Assembly: GCF_012927345.1 (NCBI RefSeq)
Contig: NZ_JABBGJ010000029.1
Coordinates: 62,001 to 126,000 of the forward strand
Direction: 5' to 3'
DNA: 64,000 bases
Origin: Paraburkholderia polaris
GTDB taxonomy: Bacteria; Pseudomonadota; Gammaproteobacteria; Burkholderiales; Burkholderiaceae
Under the pieces are notes generated by a model. It had not been told where the DNA came from, did not search any database, and saw nothing but the letters and a program-made list of their open reading frames with translations. Each line of letters starts with the position of its first letter. The first letter of the stretch is position 1. Positions 42,485-50,800 of this stretch are shown in pieces. The position numbers and the translations under genes were made by a program.

Positions 42485-43018
42485 TCACTGGCGAATCAGC
42501 CCGCATGCAAGCGCGGGGCCTGCGCCATGCTGCGGATACGCATAAGGGTCGGTCGCGTCGTGATGCAGCAGGACTGCGCGTTGCAACACCGAGCGGATAC
42601 CGTCGAGCGATACGTCCGGCGCAACGATGAAGCCGGTGGCCACGCCGTTCGAGTCCGCGTGGATGTTGCCGAGATCGCCTTCGACCCGGGCACCTGCTTT
42701 CAGACGCTCGGCGGCCGGTGAGAACACCTGGCCGGCGCTGGAGCCGTCGGCGGCATTGCAGTCGCCGCGCTCATGCACTTGCAAAGCGTGGTCGCTATTG
42801 GGCGGCAAGCCCGCAAGATTGTAGGTGACCTGCACGCCGTCCGAACGCTCGATGAACGTTACGAGGCCGCGCGCCTGATTGCCCACGGTGGGCAGCAACT
42901 GCGCGTCGGCACGCTTTTCCTGTGGTCTCAGGAACGTGCTACAGCCGCATAACAGCACGCTGCTGGCAGCCAGGACGATGAACGCATACACCGCCTGCCC
43001 GTCGATTCGTTTTCCCAT
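42485..43018 (-). CDS. Cu/Zn superoxide dismutase-like lipoprotein with degenerate metal site
   Basis: A 177-residue lipoprotein (lipobox LLCGC) with the fold pattern of SodC. Compared with bovine SOD1, only the equivalents of His48 (HALQVHERGD), Asp83 (GDLGNI) and His120 (LLHHDATD) remain. His46 is Gln, His63 is Val (SAGQVFSP), the His71 position is not His, His80 is Val, and the guiding Arg143 is Ala (GPALACG). The two disulfide cysteines are kept. It is thus unlikely to be a normal dismutase and may have a structural, copper-binding or other role. Start at MGKRIDGQ is placed by AGAGGAT; the frame opens 29 codons earlier. Confidence 0.85.
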   Translation of the reverse strand: MGKRIDGQAVYAFIVLAASSVLLCGCSTFLRPQEKRADAQLLPTVGNQARGLVTFIERSDGVQVTYNLAGLPPNSDHALQVHERGDCNAADGSSAGQVFSPAAERLKAGARVEGDLGNIHADSNGVATGFIVAPDVSLDGIRSVLQRAVLLHHDATDPYAYPQHGAGPALACGLIRQ

Positions 43019-43149
43019 GCGATCCTCTTGCCGGCCTGGCGGCCGCCCCTGCGGCCGCCGAGCCGAACTTGTGAAGTCGACATGATACCGCGAGACCAGG
43101 CGCAAATTGACGCCTCGGCCTCGCTTTAGCCCCTCATCCGAACGGCTGC

Positions 43150-44238
43150 TCAGGTGTTCTGGACAACGATGTTGGGAAACTTCGAGGTCATGTCGCGAGC
43201 CCGCTCGGCGATATGGATTGCAACCTTGCGCGCAATCGACCGGTAGATCTCCGCGATGCGCCCTTCCGGATCCGCCACGACGGTGGGTTTGCCCGAGTCG
43301 GCCTGCTCACGGATGGCGATGTCGAGCGGCAGGCTGCCGAGCACGTCGACACCGTATTCCTTGCCCATCCGCTCGCCGCCGCCCGCGCCAAAGATATGCT
43401 CTTCGTGGCCGCAATTCGAGCAGATATGCATACCCATGTTCTCGACGATGCCGAGGATCGGAATGCCGACCTTTTCGAACATCTTGAGGCCCTTCTTCGC
43501 GTCGAGCAGGGCGATGTCCTGCGGCGTCGTGACGATCACGGCGCCCGTCACCGGCACGCGCTGCGACAAGGTCAGCTGAATGTCGCCGGTGCCTGGCGGC
43601 ATGTCGACGATCAGGTAGTCAAGATCTTGCCAGTTGGTCTGCCGCAACAGTTGTTCGAGCGCCGAGGTGGCCATCGGGCCGCGCCACACCATCGGGTTGT
43701 CCTGCTCGATCAGAAAGCCGATCGAGTTGGCCTGCAAGCCGTGGCCGGTCATCGGGTTCATCGACTTTTCGTCGGGTGATTCGGGACGGCCGACAATCCC
43801 AAGCATCATCGGCAACGAGGGGCCGTAGATATCCGCATCGAGGATGCCGACCGACGCGCCTTCGCTCGCCAGTGCCAGCGCGAGGTTCACGGCGGTCGTG
43901 CTCTTGCCGACCCCACCCTTGCCCGACGCCACCGCGACGATGTTTTTAACGTTCGGCAATAGTTTGACGCCGCGCTGCACGGTATGAGCAGCGATGTTCT
44001 GGGACACCTCGACGCGTGCGTTTACCACACCGGGAACGGCCTTCAGCGCGTCGGCGAATTGCGTGCGGACCGCTTCAAACTGCCGTTTCGCCGGATAGCC
44101 GAGTACCACCTCGAGGCTAACCGTGTCATCCTCCACGGCCACGTTCTTGACGTTCCTGGCAGCCGCGTACGGCTTGCCGGTGTTGGGGTCAGTGACGGCC
44201 GCGAGGGCAGCGTCGACCAAAGCCCGATCGATACTCAT
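43150..44238 (-). CDS. apbC: Iron-sulfur cluster carrier protein ApbC (Mrp)
   Basis: A 362-residue P-loop ATPase that carries [4Fe-4S] clusters to apoproteins. It has an N-terminal DUF59/MIP18-like domain (1-90) and the Mrp ATPase core with deviant Walker A GKGGVGKS (106-113), switch MPPGTGD and the cluster-binding CSNC near residue 270. Start at MSIDRALVDAAL is set by GGAGTG. metG is divergent from mrp in E. coli; here they are also divergent, but an OmpA-like gene lies between. The SodC-like gene follows on the same strand at 131 bases. Confidence 0.95.
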   Translation of the reverse strand: MSIDRALVDAALAAVTDPNTGKPYAAARNVKNVAVEDDTVSLEVVLGYPAKRQFEAVRTQFADALKAVPGVVNARVEVSQNIAAHTVQRGVKLLPNVKNIVAVASGKGGVGKSTTAVNLALALASEGASVGILDADIYGPSLPMMLGIVGRPESPDEKSMNPMTGHGLQANSIGFLIEQDNPMVWRGPMATSALEQLLRQTNWQDLDYLIVDMPPGTGDIQLTLSQRVPVTGAVIVTTPQDIALLDAKKGLKMFEKVGIPILGIVENMGMHICSNCGHEEHIFGAGGGERMGKEYGVDVLGSLPLDIAIREQADSGKPTVVADPEGRIAEIYRSIARKVAIHIAERARDMTSKFPNIVVQNT

Positions 44239-44568
44239 TGACACTCCGTGGGAACACTTGCGGCGCGGTGGAATCGAAGCTTCGGCCACGCGCCGGAATT
44301 TGAAAAAAATTGTTAGACGGGATTGCTAAAACCACGCGTGCCGTGCACCCTTCGGGCAGGCGGAACGCCATGGGGTCGCATCGCTGCGTACTTCAGTCAT
44401 CATTGTAGTGGCTGGCGCCAAGCCATGCCGGAAGACCCTTCTCCACTGTCGGACCGGGATTGGGGAAGACGCAGGATTCTCGTATTGTCGACTTGCGCGC
44501 TTTACGGCCGTCACGTCCGGCGGATAGATTTATCGCTTCCACCCGCTTCACTCAAAAGGAATTAAAAA
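44239..44568. other. Intergenic region between divergent apbC and the OmpA-like gene
   Basis: About 330 bases without a gene. The only firm elements are ribosome-binding sites at each end (GGAGTG for apbC, AAGGAA for the OmpA-like gene). I could not identify convincing promoters or dyads. Confidence 0.5.
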
Positions 44569-45222
44569 ATGAATGCAAAAATCATGACTCGCCTTGCCGT
44601 TTTCGCCGTTGCCGGTTCGTTGCTGGCTGGCTGCGCAAGCCAGCAAGGCACTGACACGGCTGTCGGCACGGGCGTAGGCGCCGCCACCGGCGCGGCGATC
44701 GGCGCGATCTTCGGCGGCGGCAAGGGCGCGGCGATCGGCGCGGGCGCCGGCGCAGCCGTGGGCGGTATCACCGGCTACAACTGGCAAGCCATTCACAACA
44801 AGCTGTCGGGCGCCACCAAGGGCACCGGCACGCAGATCACCGAGCAGCCGGACGGCTCGCTCAAGCTGAACATCCCGAGCTCGGTCACGTTCGACACCAA
44901 CAGCTACGCAGTCAAGCCGTCGTTCGCGCCGGTGCTGGATCAGTTGACGCAGACCATGCAGCAGAATCCGGAACTGATCGCCCAGGTGATCGGCTACACG
45001 GACAGCACGGGTCAGCCGGCCTACAACCAGACGCTGTCGGTTAACCGTGCGCAAAGCGTGACGGGCTATCTGGGGCAACGCGGTGTCGCGCCGCAACGCC
45101 TGTCGGCACAAGGCATGGGCCAGAACCAACCGGTCGCCGACAACAACACCGAAGCCGGCCGTGCAGCTAACCGCCGCGTGGAAATCTATCTGCGCGCCAC
45201 GGCTCAACACGCCACGCAATAA
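44569..45222 (+). CDS. OmpA-family lipoprotein with glycine-zipper domain
   Basis: A 217-residue outer-membrane lipoprotein. The signal peptide ends at Cys22 (LLAGC). Residues 30-70 are a glycine zipper (VGTGVGAATGAAIGAI, GGGKGAAIGAGAGAAVG), which may insert into membrane. Residues 95-215 are an OmpA-like peptidoglycan-binding domain: VTFDTNSYAVKPSF, IGYTDSTGQPAYNQTLSVNRAQSV and RAANRRVEIYL, with the conserved Asp and Arg for diaminopimelate. Similar to E. coli YiaD. Start by AAGGAA. Two terminators follow. It separates apbC from metG. Confidence 0.93.
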   Translation: MNAKIMTRLAVFAVAGSLLAGCASQQGTDTAVGTGVGAATGAAIGAIFGGGKGAAIGAGAGAAVGGITGYNWQAIHNKLSGATKGTGTQITEQPDGSLKLNIPSSVTFDTNSYAVKPSFAPVLDQLTQTMQQNPELIAQVIGYTDSTGQPAYNQTLSVNRAQSVTGYLGQRGVAPQRLSAQGMGQNQPVADNNTEAGRAANRRVEIYLRATAQHATQ

Positions 45223-45261
45223 GGGCACAGCCTGAAAGAGGGAGAAGCAACCGGGCACAAG

Positions 45262-45279
45262 GCGGCTTTGCCGCTTTTT
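45262..45279 (+). terminator. Intrinsic terminator of the OmpA-like gene
   Basis: GCGGC-TTT-GCCGC followed by TTTTT, 40 bases after the stop codon. Short stem but correct form. Confidence 0.75.
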
Positions 45280-45435
45280 GCCGCCAGCGTCCGGCAAGCC
45301 GTAAAAAGCGGAGGAAAGGAAATCTCGCACGAGAACGAAAAAAATTTCGAACTCTGCCGAAAATCCGCGGTCTGTCTTTACGGTACGTGGCTGGCGAAGC
45401 CGCCGCGTCACCATTCTCCTCTTGTCGTTGTTGCT

Positions 45436-45462
45436 CCGGGGTTAATAGCCCCGGTTTTTTTT
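45436..45462 (+). terminator. Strong second terminator upstream of metG
   Basis: CCGGGG, 7-base loop, CCCCGG, followed by eight T. Lies about 210 bases past the OmpA-like stop, so it may back up the first terminator or end an unseen RNA. Confidence 0.85.
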
Positions 45463-45644
45463 GGGCGCTCGCTTTTCGCCCCGCAGGAAGTCCACCGCCC
45501 AGATGGAAATCCCCTTGGGGGATTGGGGGACAAACCCACCCACTCCAGCAACTGCCCAGCCGCGGCCCAGGCGGCCCAGCCCGCGCCGGGCGCCCGCCCT
45601 GCTAGAATCAACGTTTCGTCCCACCGCAGGCTCCCACCATCCTT

Positions 45645-47780
45645 ATGTCAGTACCCGCAACCGATCTCTCCGCAGGCGCGCCGTCAGGCCGTCGCCAGGT
45701 TCTCGTCACGTCGGCCCTTCCGTATGCGAATGGGCAAATCCATATCGGCCATCTGGTCGAATATATCCAGACGGACATCTGGGTCCGGACGTTGCGAATG
45801 CACGGGCACGAGGTCTACTACGTGGGCGCCGACGACACGCACGGCACGCCGGTCATGCTGCGCGCGGAAAAGGAAGGTCTGACGCCGAAGCAGCTGATCG
45901 ACCGCGTCTGGCAGGAACACAAACGCGATTTCGACAGCTTCGGGATTTCGTTCGACAATTACTACTCAACCGATTCCGAAGAGAATCGCGTGTTGAGCGA
46001 ATCGGTCTACCTTGCGCTCAAAGACGCCGGCCTGATCGAAGCGCGCGACATCGAACAGGCGTACGACCCCGTCAAGGAAATGTTCCTGCCGGACCGCTTC
46101 ATCAAGGGCGAATGCCCGAAGTGCGGCGCGAAGGATCAATACGGCGACAGTTGCGAAGTATGCGGTTCGACTTACCTGCCGACCGACCTGGTCAATCCGT
46201 ATTCGGTGGTCTCGGGCGCCACGCCGATTCGTAAGACTTCGACGCACTATTTCTTCCGCCTGTCAGATCCGCGCTGCGAGAATTTCCTGCGCGCGTGGGT
46301 CAGCGGCCTCGCGCAGCCGGAAGCCACCAACAAGATGCGCGAATGGCTCGGCGACGCCGGCGAAGCCAAGCTCGCCGACTGGGATATTTCGCGCGACGCG
46401 CCGTATTTCGGCTTCGAGATTCCGGGCGCGCCGGGCAAATATTTCTACGTGTGGCTGGATGCACCGGTCGGCTATTACGCGAGTTTCAAAAACCTGGCCG
46501 TTAAGCGCGGCCTCGACTTCGACGCGTGGATTCGCAAGGGCTCGACCGCCGAGCAGTACCACTTCATCGGCAAAGACATTCTGTATTTCCACACGCTGTT
46601 CTGGCCGGCCATGCTCGAATTCTCGGGTCACCGCACGCCGACCAACGTGTTCGCGCACGGCTTCCTGACGGTGGACGGCGCGAAGATGTCGAAGTCGCGC
46701 GGCACGTTCATCACCGCGCAAAGCGTGATCGACACGGGCCTGAATCCGGAATGGCTGCGCTACTACTTCGCCGCCAAGCTGAACAGCACGATGGAAGACC
46801 TCGACCTGAACCTCGACGACTTCCAGGCTCGTGTGAACAGCGATCTGGTCGGCAAGTACGTGAACATCGCGAGCCGCGCCGCCGGCTTCCTGATCAAGCG
46901 TTTCGACGGCCGCGTGCAGGACAGCGCCATGCAGCACCCGTTGCTCGCCACGCTGCGCGCGGCCGTGCCGCAAATCGCCGCGAACTATGAGGCGCGCGAG
47001 TACAACCGCGCACTGCGCCAGACCATGGAACTGGCCGACGCAGTCAATGCATACGTCGACACCGCCAAGCCGTGGGATCAGGCGAAAGACCCGGCTAACG
47101 CGGTCGCGTTGCACGAAACCTGCAGCGTGAGCATCGAAGCATTCCGTCTGCTGTCGCTGGCGCTCAAACCGGTGTTGCCGAAGCTGGCGGAAGCGGTCGA
47201 AGCCTTCCTCGGCATCGAGCCGCTGGTGTGGGCCGACGCGAACGTGCCGCTCTCCTCCACGCGCCCGATCAACGCGTACAAGCATCTGATGACGCGCGTC
47301 GATCCGAAGCAGATCGAGGCGCTCATCGCAGCGAATCGCGACTCGCTGCAAGCCACGCCGGAAGCTGCGGCGCCGGCTGATGCGAAGGCCAAGTCGAAGG
47401 CAGCGAAAGCAGCCGCTACCGATAAGGATGAAACGCCTGGCATCATCTCGATCGACGACTTCGCCAAGATCGATCTGCGCATCGCGAAGATCGTCGACTG
47501 CAAGGCGGTGGAAGGCTCGGACAAACTGCTGCAACTGACGCTCGACGTCGGCGAAGAGAAAACGCGCAACGTGTTCTCGGGCATCAAGTCGGCTTATCAG
47601 CCGGAGCAACTGATCGGCAAGCTGACAGTGATGGTCGCGAACCTCGCACCGCGCAAGATGAAGTTCGGCCTGTCCGAAGGGATGGTGCTGGCGGCCTCGG
47701 CGACTGACGAGAAAGCCGAACCGGGCCTCTACGTCCTCGAGCCGGATAGCGGCGCGAAGCCGGGCATGCGCGTGAAATAA
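45645..47780 (+). CDS. metG: Methionyl-tRNA synthetase
   Basis: Class I synthetase that charges tRNA-Met. In the 711 residues the HIGH motif is at 33-36 (NGQIHIGHL), a zinc knuckle CPKCG...CEVCG lies at about 157-173, and KMSKS is at about 347-351 (DGAKMSKSRGTF). An Ala/Lys-rich linker (about 575-600) joins the C-terminal tRNA-binding domain (about 604-711; DLRIAKIVDCKAVEGSDKL), which also dimerises the enzyme. Length is like that of E. coli (677) plus an N-terminal extension. A strong bidirectional terminator follows. Confidence 0.97.
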   Translation: MSVPATDLSAGAPSGRRQVLVTSALPYANGQIHIGHLVEYIQTDIWVRTLRMHGHEVYYVGADDTHGTPVMLRAEKEGLTPKQLIDRVWQEHKRDFDSFGISFDNYYSTDSEENRVLSESVYLALKDAGLIEARDIEQAYDPVKEMFLPDRFIKGECPKCGAKDQYGDSCEVCGSTYLPTDLVNPYSVVSGATPIRKTSTHYFFRLSDPRCENFLRAWVSGLAQPEATNKMREWLGDAGEAKLADWDISRDAPYFGFEIPGAPGKYFYVWLDAPVGYYASFKNLAVKRGLDFDAWIRKGSTAEQYHFIGKDILYFHTLFWPAMLEFSGHRTPTNVFAHGFLTVDGAKMSKSRGTFITAQSVIDTGLNPEWLRYYFAAKLNSTMEDLDLNLDDFQARVNSDLVGKYVNIASRAAGFLIKRFDGRVQDSAMQHPLLATLRAAVPQIAANYEAREYNRALRQTMELADAVNAYVDTAKPWDQAKDPANAVALHETCSVSIEAFRLLSLALKPVLPKLAEAVEAFLGIEPLVWADANVPLSSTRPINAYKHLMTRVDPKQIEALIAANRDSLQATPEAAAPADAKAKSKAAKAAATDKDETPGIISIDDFAKIDLRIAKIVDCKAVEGSDKLLQLTLDVGEEKTRNVFSGIKSAYQPEQLIGKLTVMVANLAPRKMKFGLSEGMVLAASATDEKAEPGLYVLEPDSGAKPGMRVK

Positions 47781-47812
47781 AGCGCGCGGCGTCGAACGCT
47801 GCAGGTATCAAC

Positions 47813-47849
47813 AAAAAACGGCACGCTTTAAAAGGCGTGCCGTTTTTTT
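47813..47849. terminator. Bidirectional terminator between metG and tamB
   Basis: CGGCACGC and GCGTGCCG with flanking A-run and T-run (TTTTTTT). It can end both metG and the convergent tamA-tamB transcript. Confidence 0.9.
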
Positions 47850-47893
47850 GTGCCGTGGCGTTGCCCGGACCACTGCCACCGCCGTCACCTCCA

Positions 47894-50800
47894 TCACCAC
47901 CGGATCTGGTCGAAGCGCCGGGTGTAAAGCAGTTCTAAGCCGTCGAACGTGCCGCCATATGCCGCAACCGACCAATAGCGCGTGAGGTTCACCGTCGCCT
48001 TGATCGCATTGCTCGCCGACTGCAGACCCTGCTCGTAGCCGACCACGAGCCACTCGTTGATTGCCTTCGACACCATCACCACCTGGGGATCGGTCAACCC
48101 GACTTCGCTTCGCCCGATCGAAAATTCGTCGAGTCCGAAGGTCTGCGCGATCCGCTTGCCGCTCGCGCTGCCGAGCAAGGCGAGCGCGGTCGTCATGGTG
48201 CTTTGCTGACCGAGGTTATTGCCCTGATCCGTGCCGTGTCCAAACAACAGCCACGAGAGCTTTTCGTTATCGGGCACGCTCGGCTCTGACACCAGCTTCG
48301 CAACCGGGAACTGAACGGTGCCGGTGACCTGCACGCCCGCCTCGACCTGCTGATTGCGGCGCATTGCCAGGATATTGATTCCCGGATTGGCCACCGGACC
48401 GTTGAACGTGAAGAAGCCGTTCTCGATGTTGAGCTTGCGACCGAACGCGGTATAGGTCGAACCCGGCGTTACGCGGACATTGCCGACCGCGCGCAGCGGC
48501 AGGTTCGGCGCGCTCATTGCCGTGATCGTGCCGCTCAGGCCGAGGTCCGCGCCTTGCCCGCGAAAACGGAAGCTGTTGCCGAGACTGATGTCGATATTGG
48601 CGCGCGGCGCGAACGGACCGATCGGCTTGTTGGTGCCGGCCACCGCGGGCGGCGGCCGCTCGCCCGCCACCGTGCCGTCCGGACGCACGATCACCACATC
48701 GTCGCCGAGCTTCGGCGCGGACTGCTCCGGCATATCGAACAGCGCGTGATCGACCACGAATTTGCCGTTGATCGCCATGCCGCCCTCTGCCCCGGCATTC
48801 GCCACGCTCGCGCTGCCCGACAGCGACAGATTGCGATCAGGCGCCGCGAACAATTCCAGCTTATCCGCGACGATGCTCGCGGACAGATCCGGCTGGGCGC
48901 CATCCAGACGCACACGGCCGGTGGCGCGCAGCGTGCCGCTCGCGCCGTGAAACTCGACCTGCTGGAAGTCCACCAGATTTTGCGAGAGCGCGATGCGCAC
49001 CACACCGTCCTTCAACTGCACGCCCTGGTCGACCATCGTTGCCGACAAACCGTCGCCGAGCAGCGACCCCGTCAGGTTCGGCTTGGCGACCGTGCCCCCG
49101 AGCGCGAGTTTCAGCGCGAGGTGACCGTCGAGCAGATAGCTCGGGCCGAACAGGCCGCCGGTCGTTTTCAGCGACGGCACGTTCGCATTCACATTGCCGC
49201 TCAGCGCGCCCTCTTCGTTAATGGTCAGGAAGCCGTCGCGCATCACGAGCGCGGTGTGCGCGTCGGCGTCGACCACGCCGATCCGGCTAGCCTGCGCGTG
49301 GACGGTCGCATTCAGCCGGTTGCCGCCGCTGAATTCAGCGCGCGCGCTCAAATCCGTAATACCCAGCGAAGCCAAACCACGACCGATTTCGACCGTCACG
49401 TCGCCGCCGCGACGCTTCAACTCGATGTGACCGCTCGCGGTGCTGCCGAGCGCAAAATCCCAGTCGCCGTCGAACACCAGATCGGTTTTGACGGCCGGCG
49501 GCTCGCCGGTGATCTCGCGACGCAGATCCTGCAAGCGCGCGAGCGAAATGTCGGTCAAGGTGCCCGCGGACTGGATCTTGCCGTGGTCAAAGGCGAACGA
49601 TTTCAGGCTCAGCACCGCGCCCTCGAGCGTGAGACGTGTCGCGCCGAGCGTCAGGCGGTCCGGTCCGGCACTCACGGCGAGCGGCGACTCGAGATTCAGA
49701 GCGGGCGTGCCGCGGTTCTGCAGGCGGGTCACGGTGCCGTCCCAGCGCGTGCCGTCGCGTGCTTCGGTCAGCTTGCCGTTGGCCGCGAGCGCCAGATCGA
49801 GCGGACGGTCCTGCAGTTTGCCGGTGGCCGCCGCCTCCAGCGTATGGTTTGCGCGCGTGCCGGACAGGCGTGCCGTGAGCGTGGTCAGATCGACGCCACC
49901 AGCGCTGAGATTGCGCGCGTCGGTCGTGAAAACGAGCGCGCCGTTCGCACCGTCGCGCAGTTCGGCGTGACCTTCCGCATGGCCGATGCGGTTACTGCTG
50001 AACACCACGCTGTCTGCCTTGTAGTTCAGCACGATATTCGGATGCGCAAACGAGCCGGTGACGTCGCCATCCGCCGCGACGAACCCGGCGAGGCCGAAAC
50101 CGAGGCGCTCCAGTTCCGGCGCATCGACGCGGAAACGCAGCCGGTCGCCGCGCGCGCCGAAGCTGCCTTGCAAGTCCACCTGATTGCCCGCCACCGACAG
50201 ATTCGCGCGGCTTGGCAGAATTCGCGCGCCGGCTAGCTGGACCGTGCCGCCGCCCGTCAGCGGCAGGCCGTCATAGACGCTCGGGCCAAGCTTGAACTCA
50301 GCTTTGGTGGTGAAGACCGGACCGAGCATCCCCGCTGCCGTGAGCGTGCCGTTCACGCGTGCCTCGATCTTGCGCGCTGGCTGCGCGCCGCGCCTGGGCG
50401 GCGGCGCTTTGCGTTGAATCACCTCAGTCCGCACCGCGGCCTTGGCGGTGTTCTTTACTGCGGCGGCGGCTTTGTCGGCAGGGGCCGCGCTTTTCGCACC
50501 GGCCGTGCTGCCCGCTTCCGCCGCACCTTGTGCAACTTTCCTGCTTTTGGCATTGCTCGCCGCGGGTGCCGGGCCCGTTACCGGCGTGCGCGACGGCATC
50601 TGCGAAGTTAGCGTCAACGGATCGAAATCGGTCAGTTGCGCTTTCAGGTTGTAGGTGGAATTCGCGTCGTGCTTGAGCGCGCCGGACAGATCGATGCGGC
50701 CTTTGCCCGACGTGACACGCACATCGTTGAAGCTCATGCGCGCGGGGTCGAAGGTCACCTTGCCTTGCGCGCGCAACCCGGCTTTCGGGTCGGCGAGATC

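Larger units (their letters stand above)
45223..45644. other. Intergenic region with two successive terminators
   Basis: About 420 bases without a credible protein gene. It contains two plus-strand terminators (45262-45279 and 45436-45462) about 155 bases apart, and later AATCCCC-TTG-GGGGATT (45508-45524). The stretch between the terminators has small dyads (TCTCG-CA-CGAGA) and could encode a small RNA, but I see no firm promoter. Confidence 0.5.

Noticed and set aside
48554..50236. 560-codon plus-strand open frame opposite tamB
   Set aside because: Antisense to a strong tamB gene; the product is Arg/Gln/Ala-rich with no recognisable domain.
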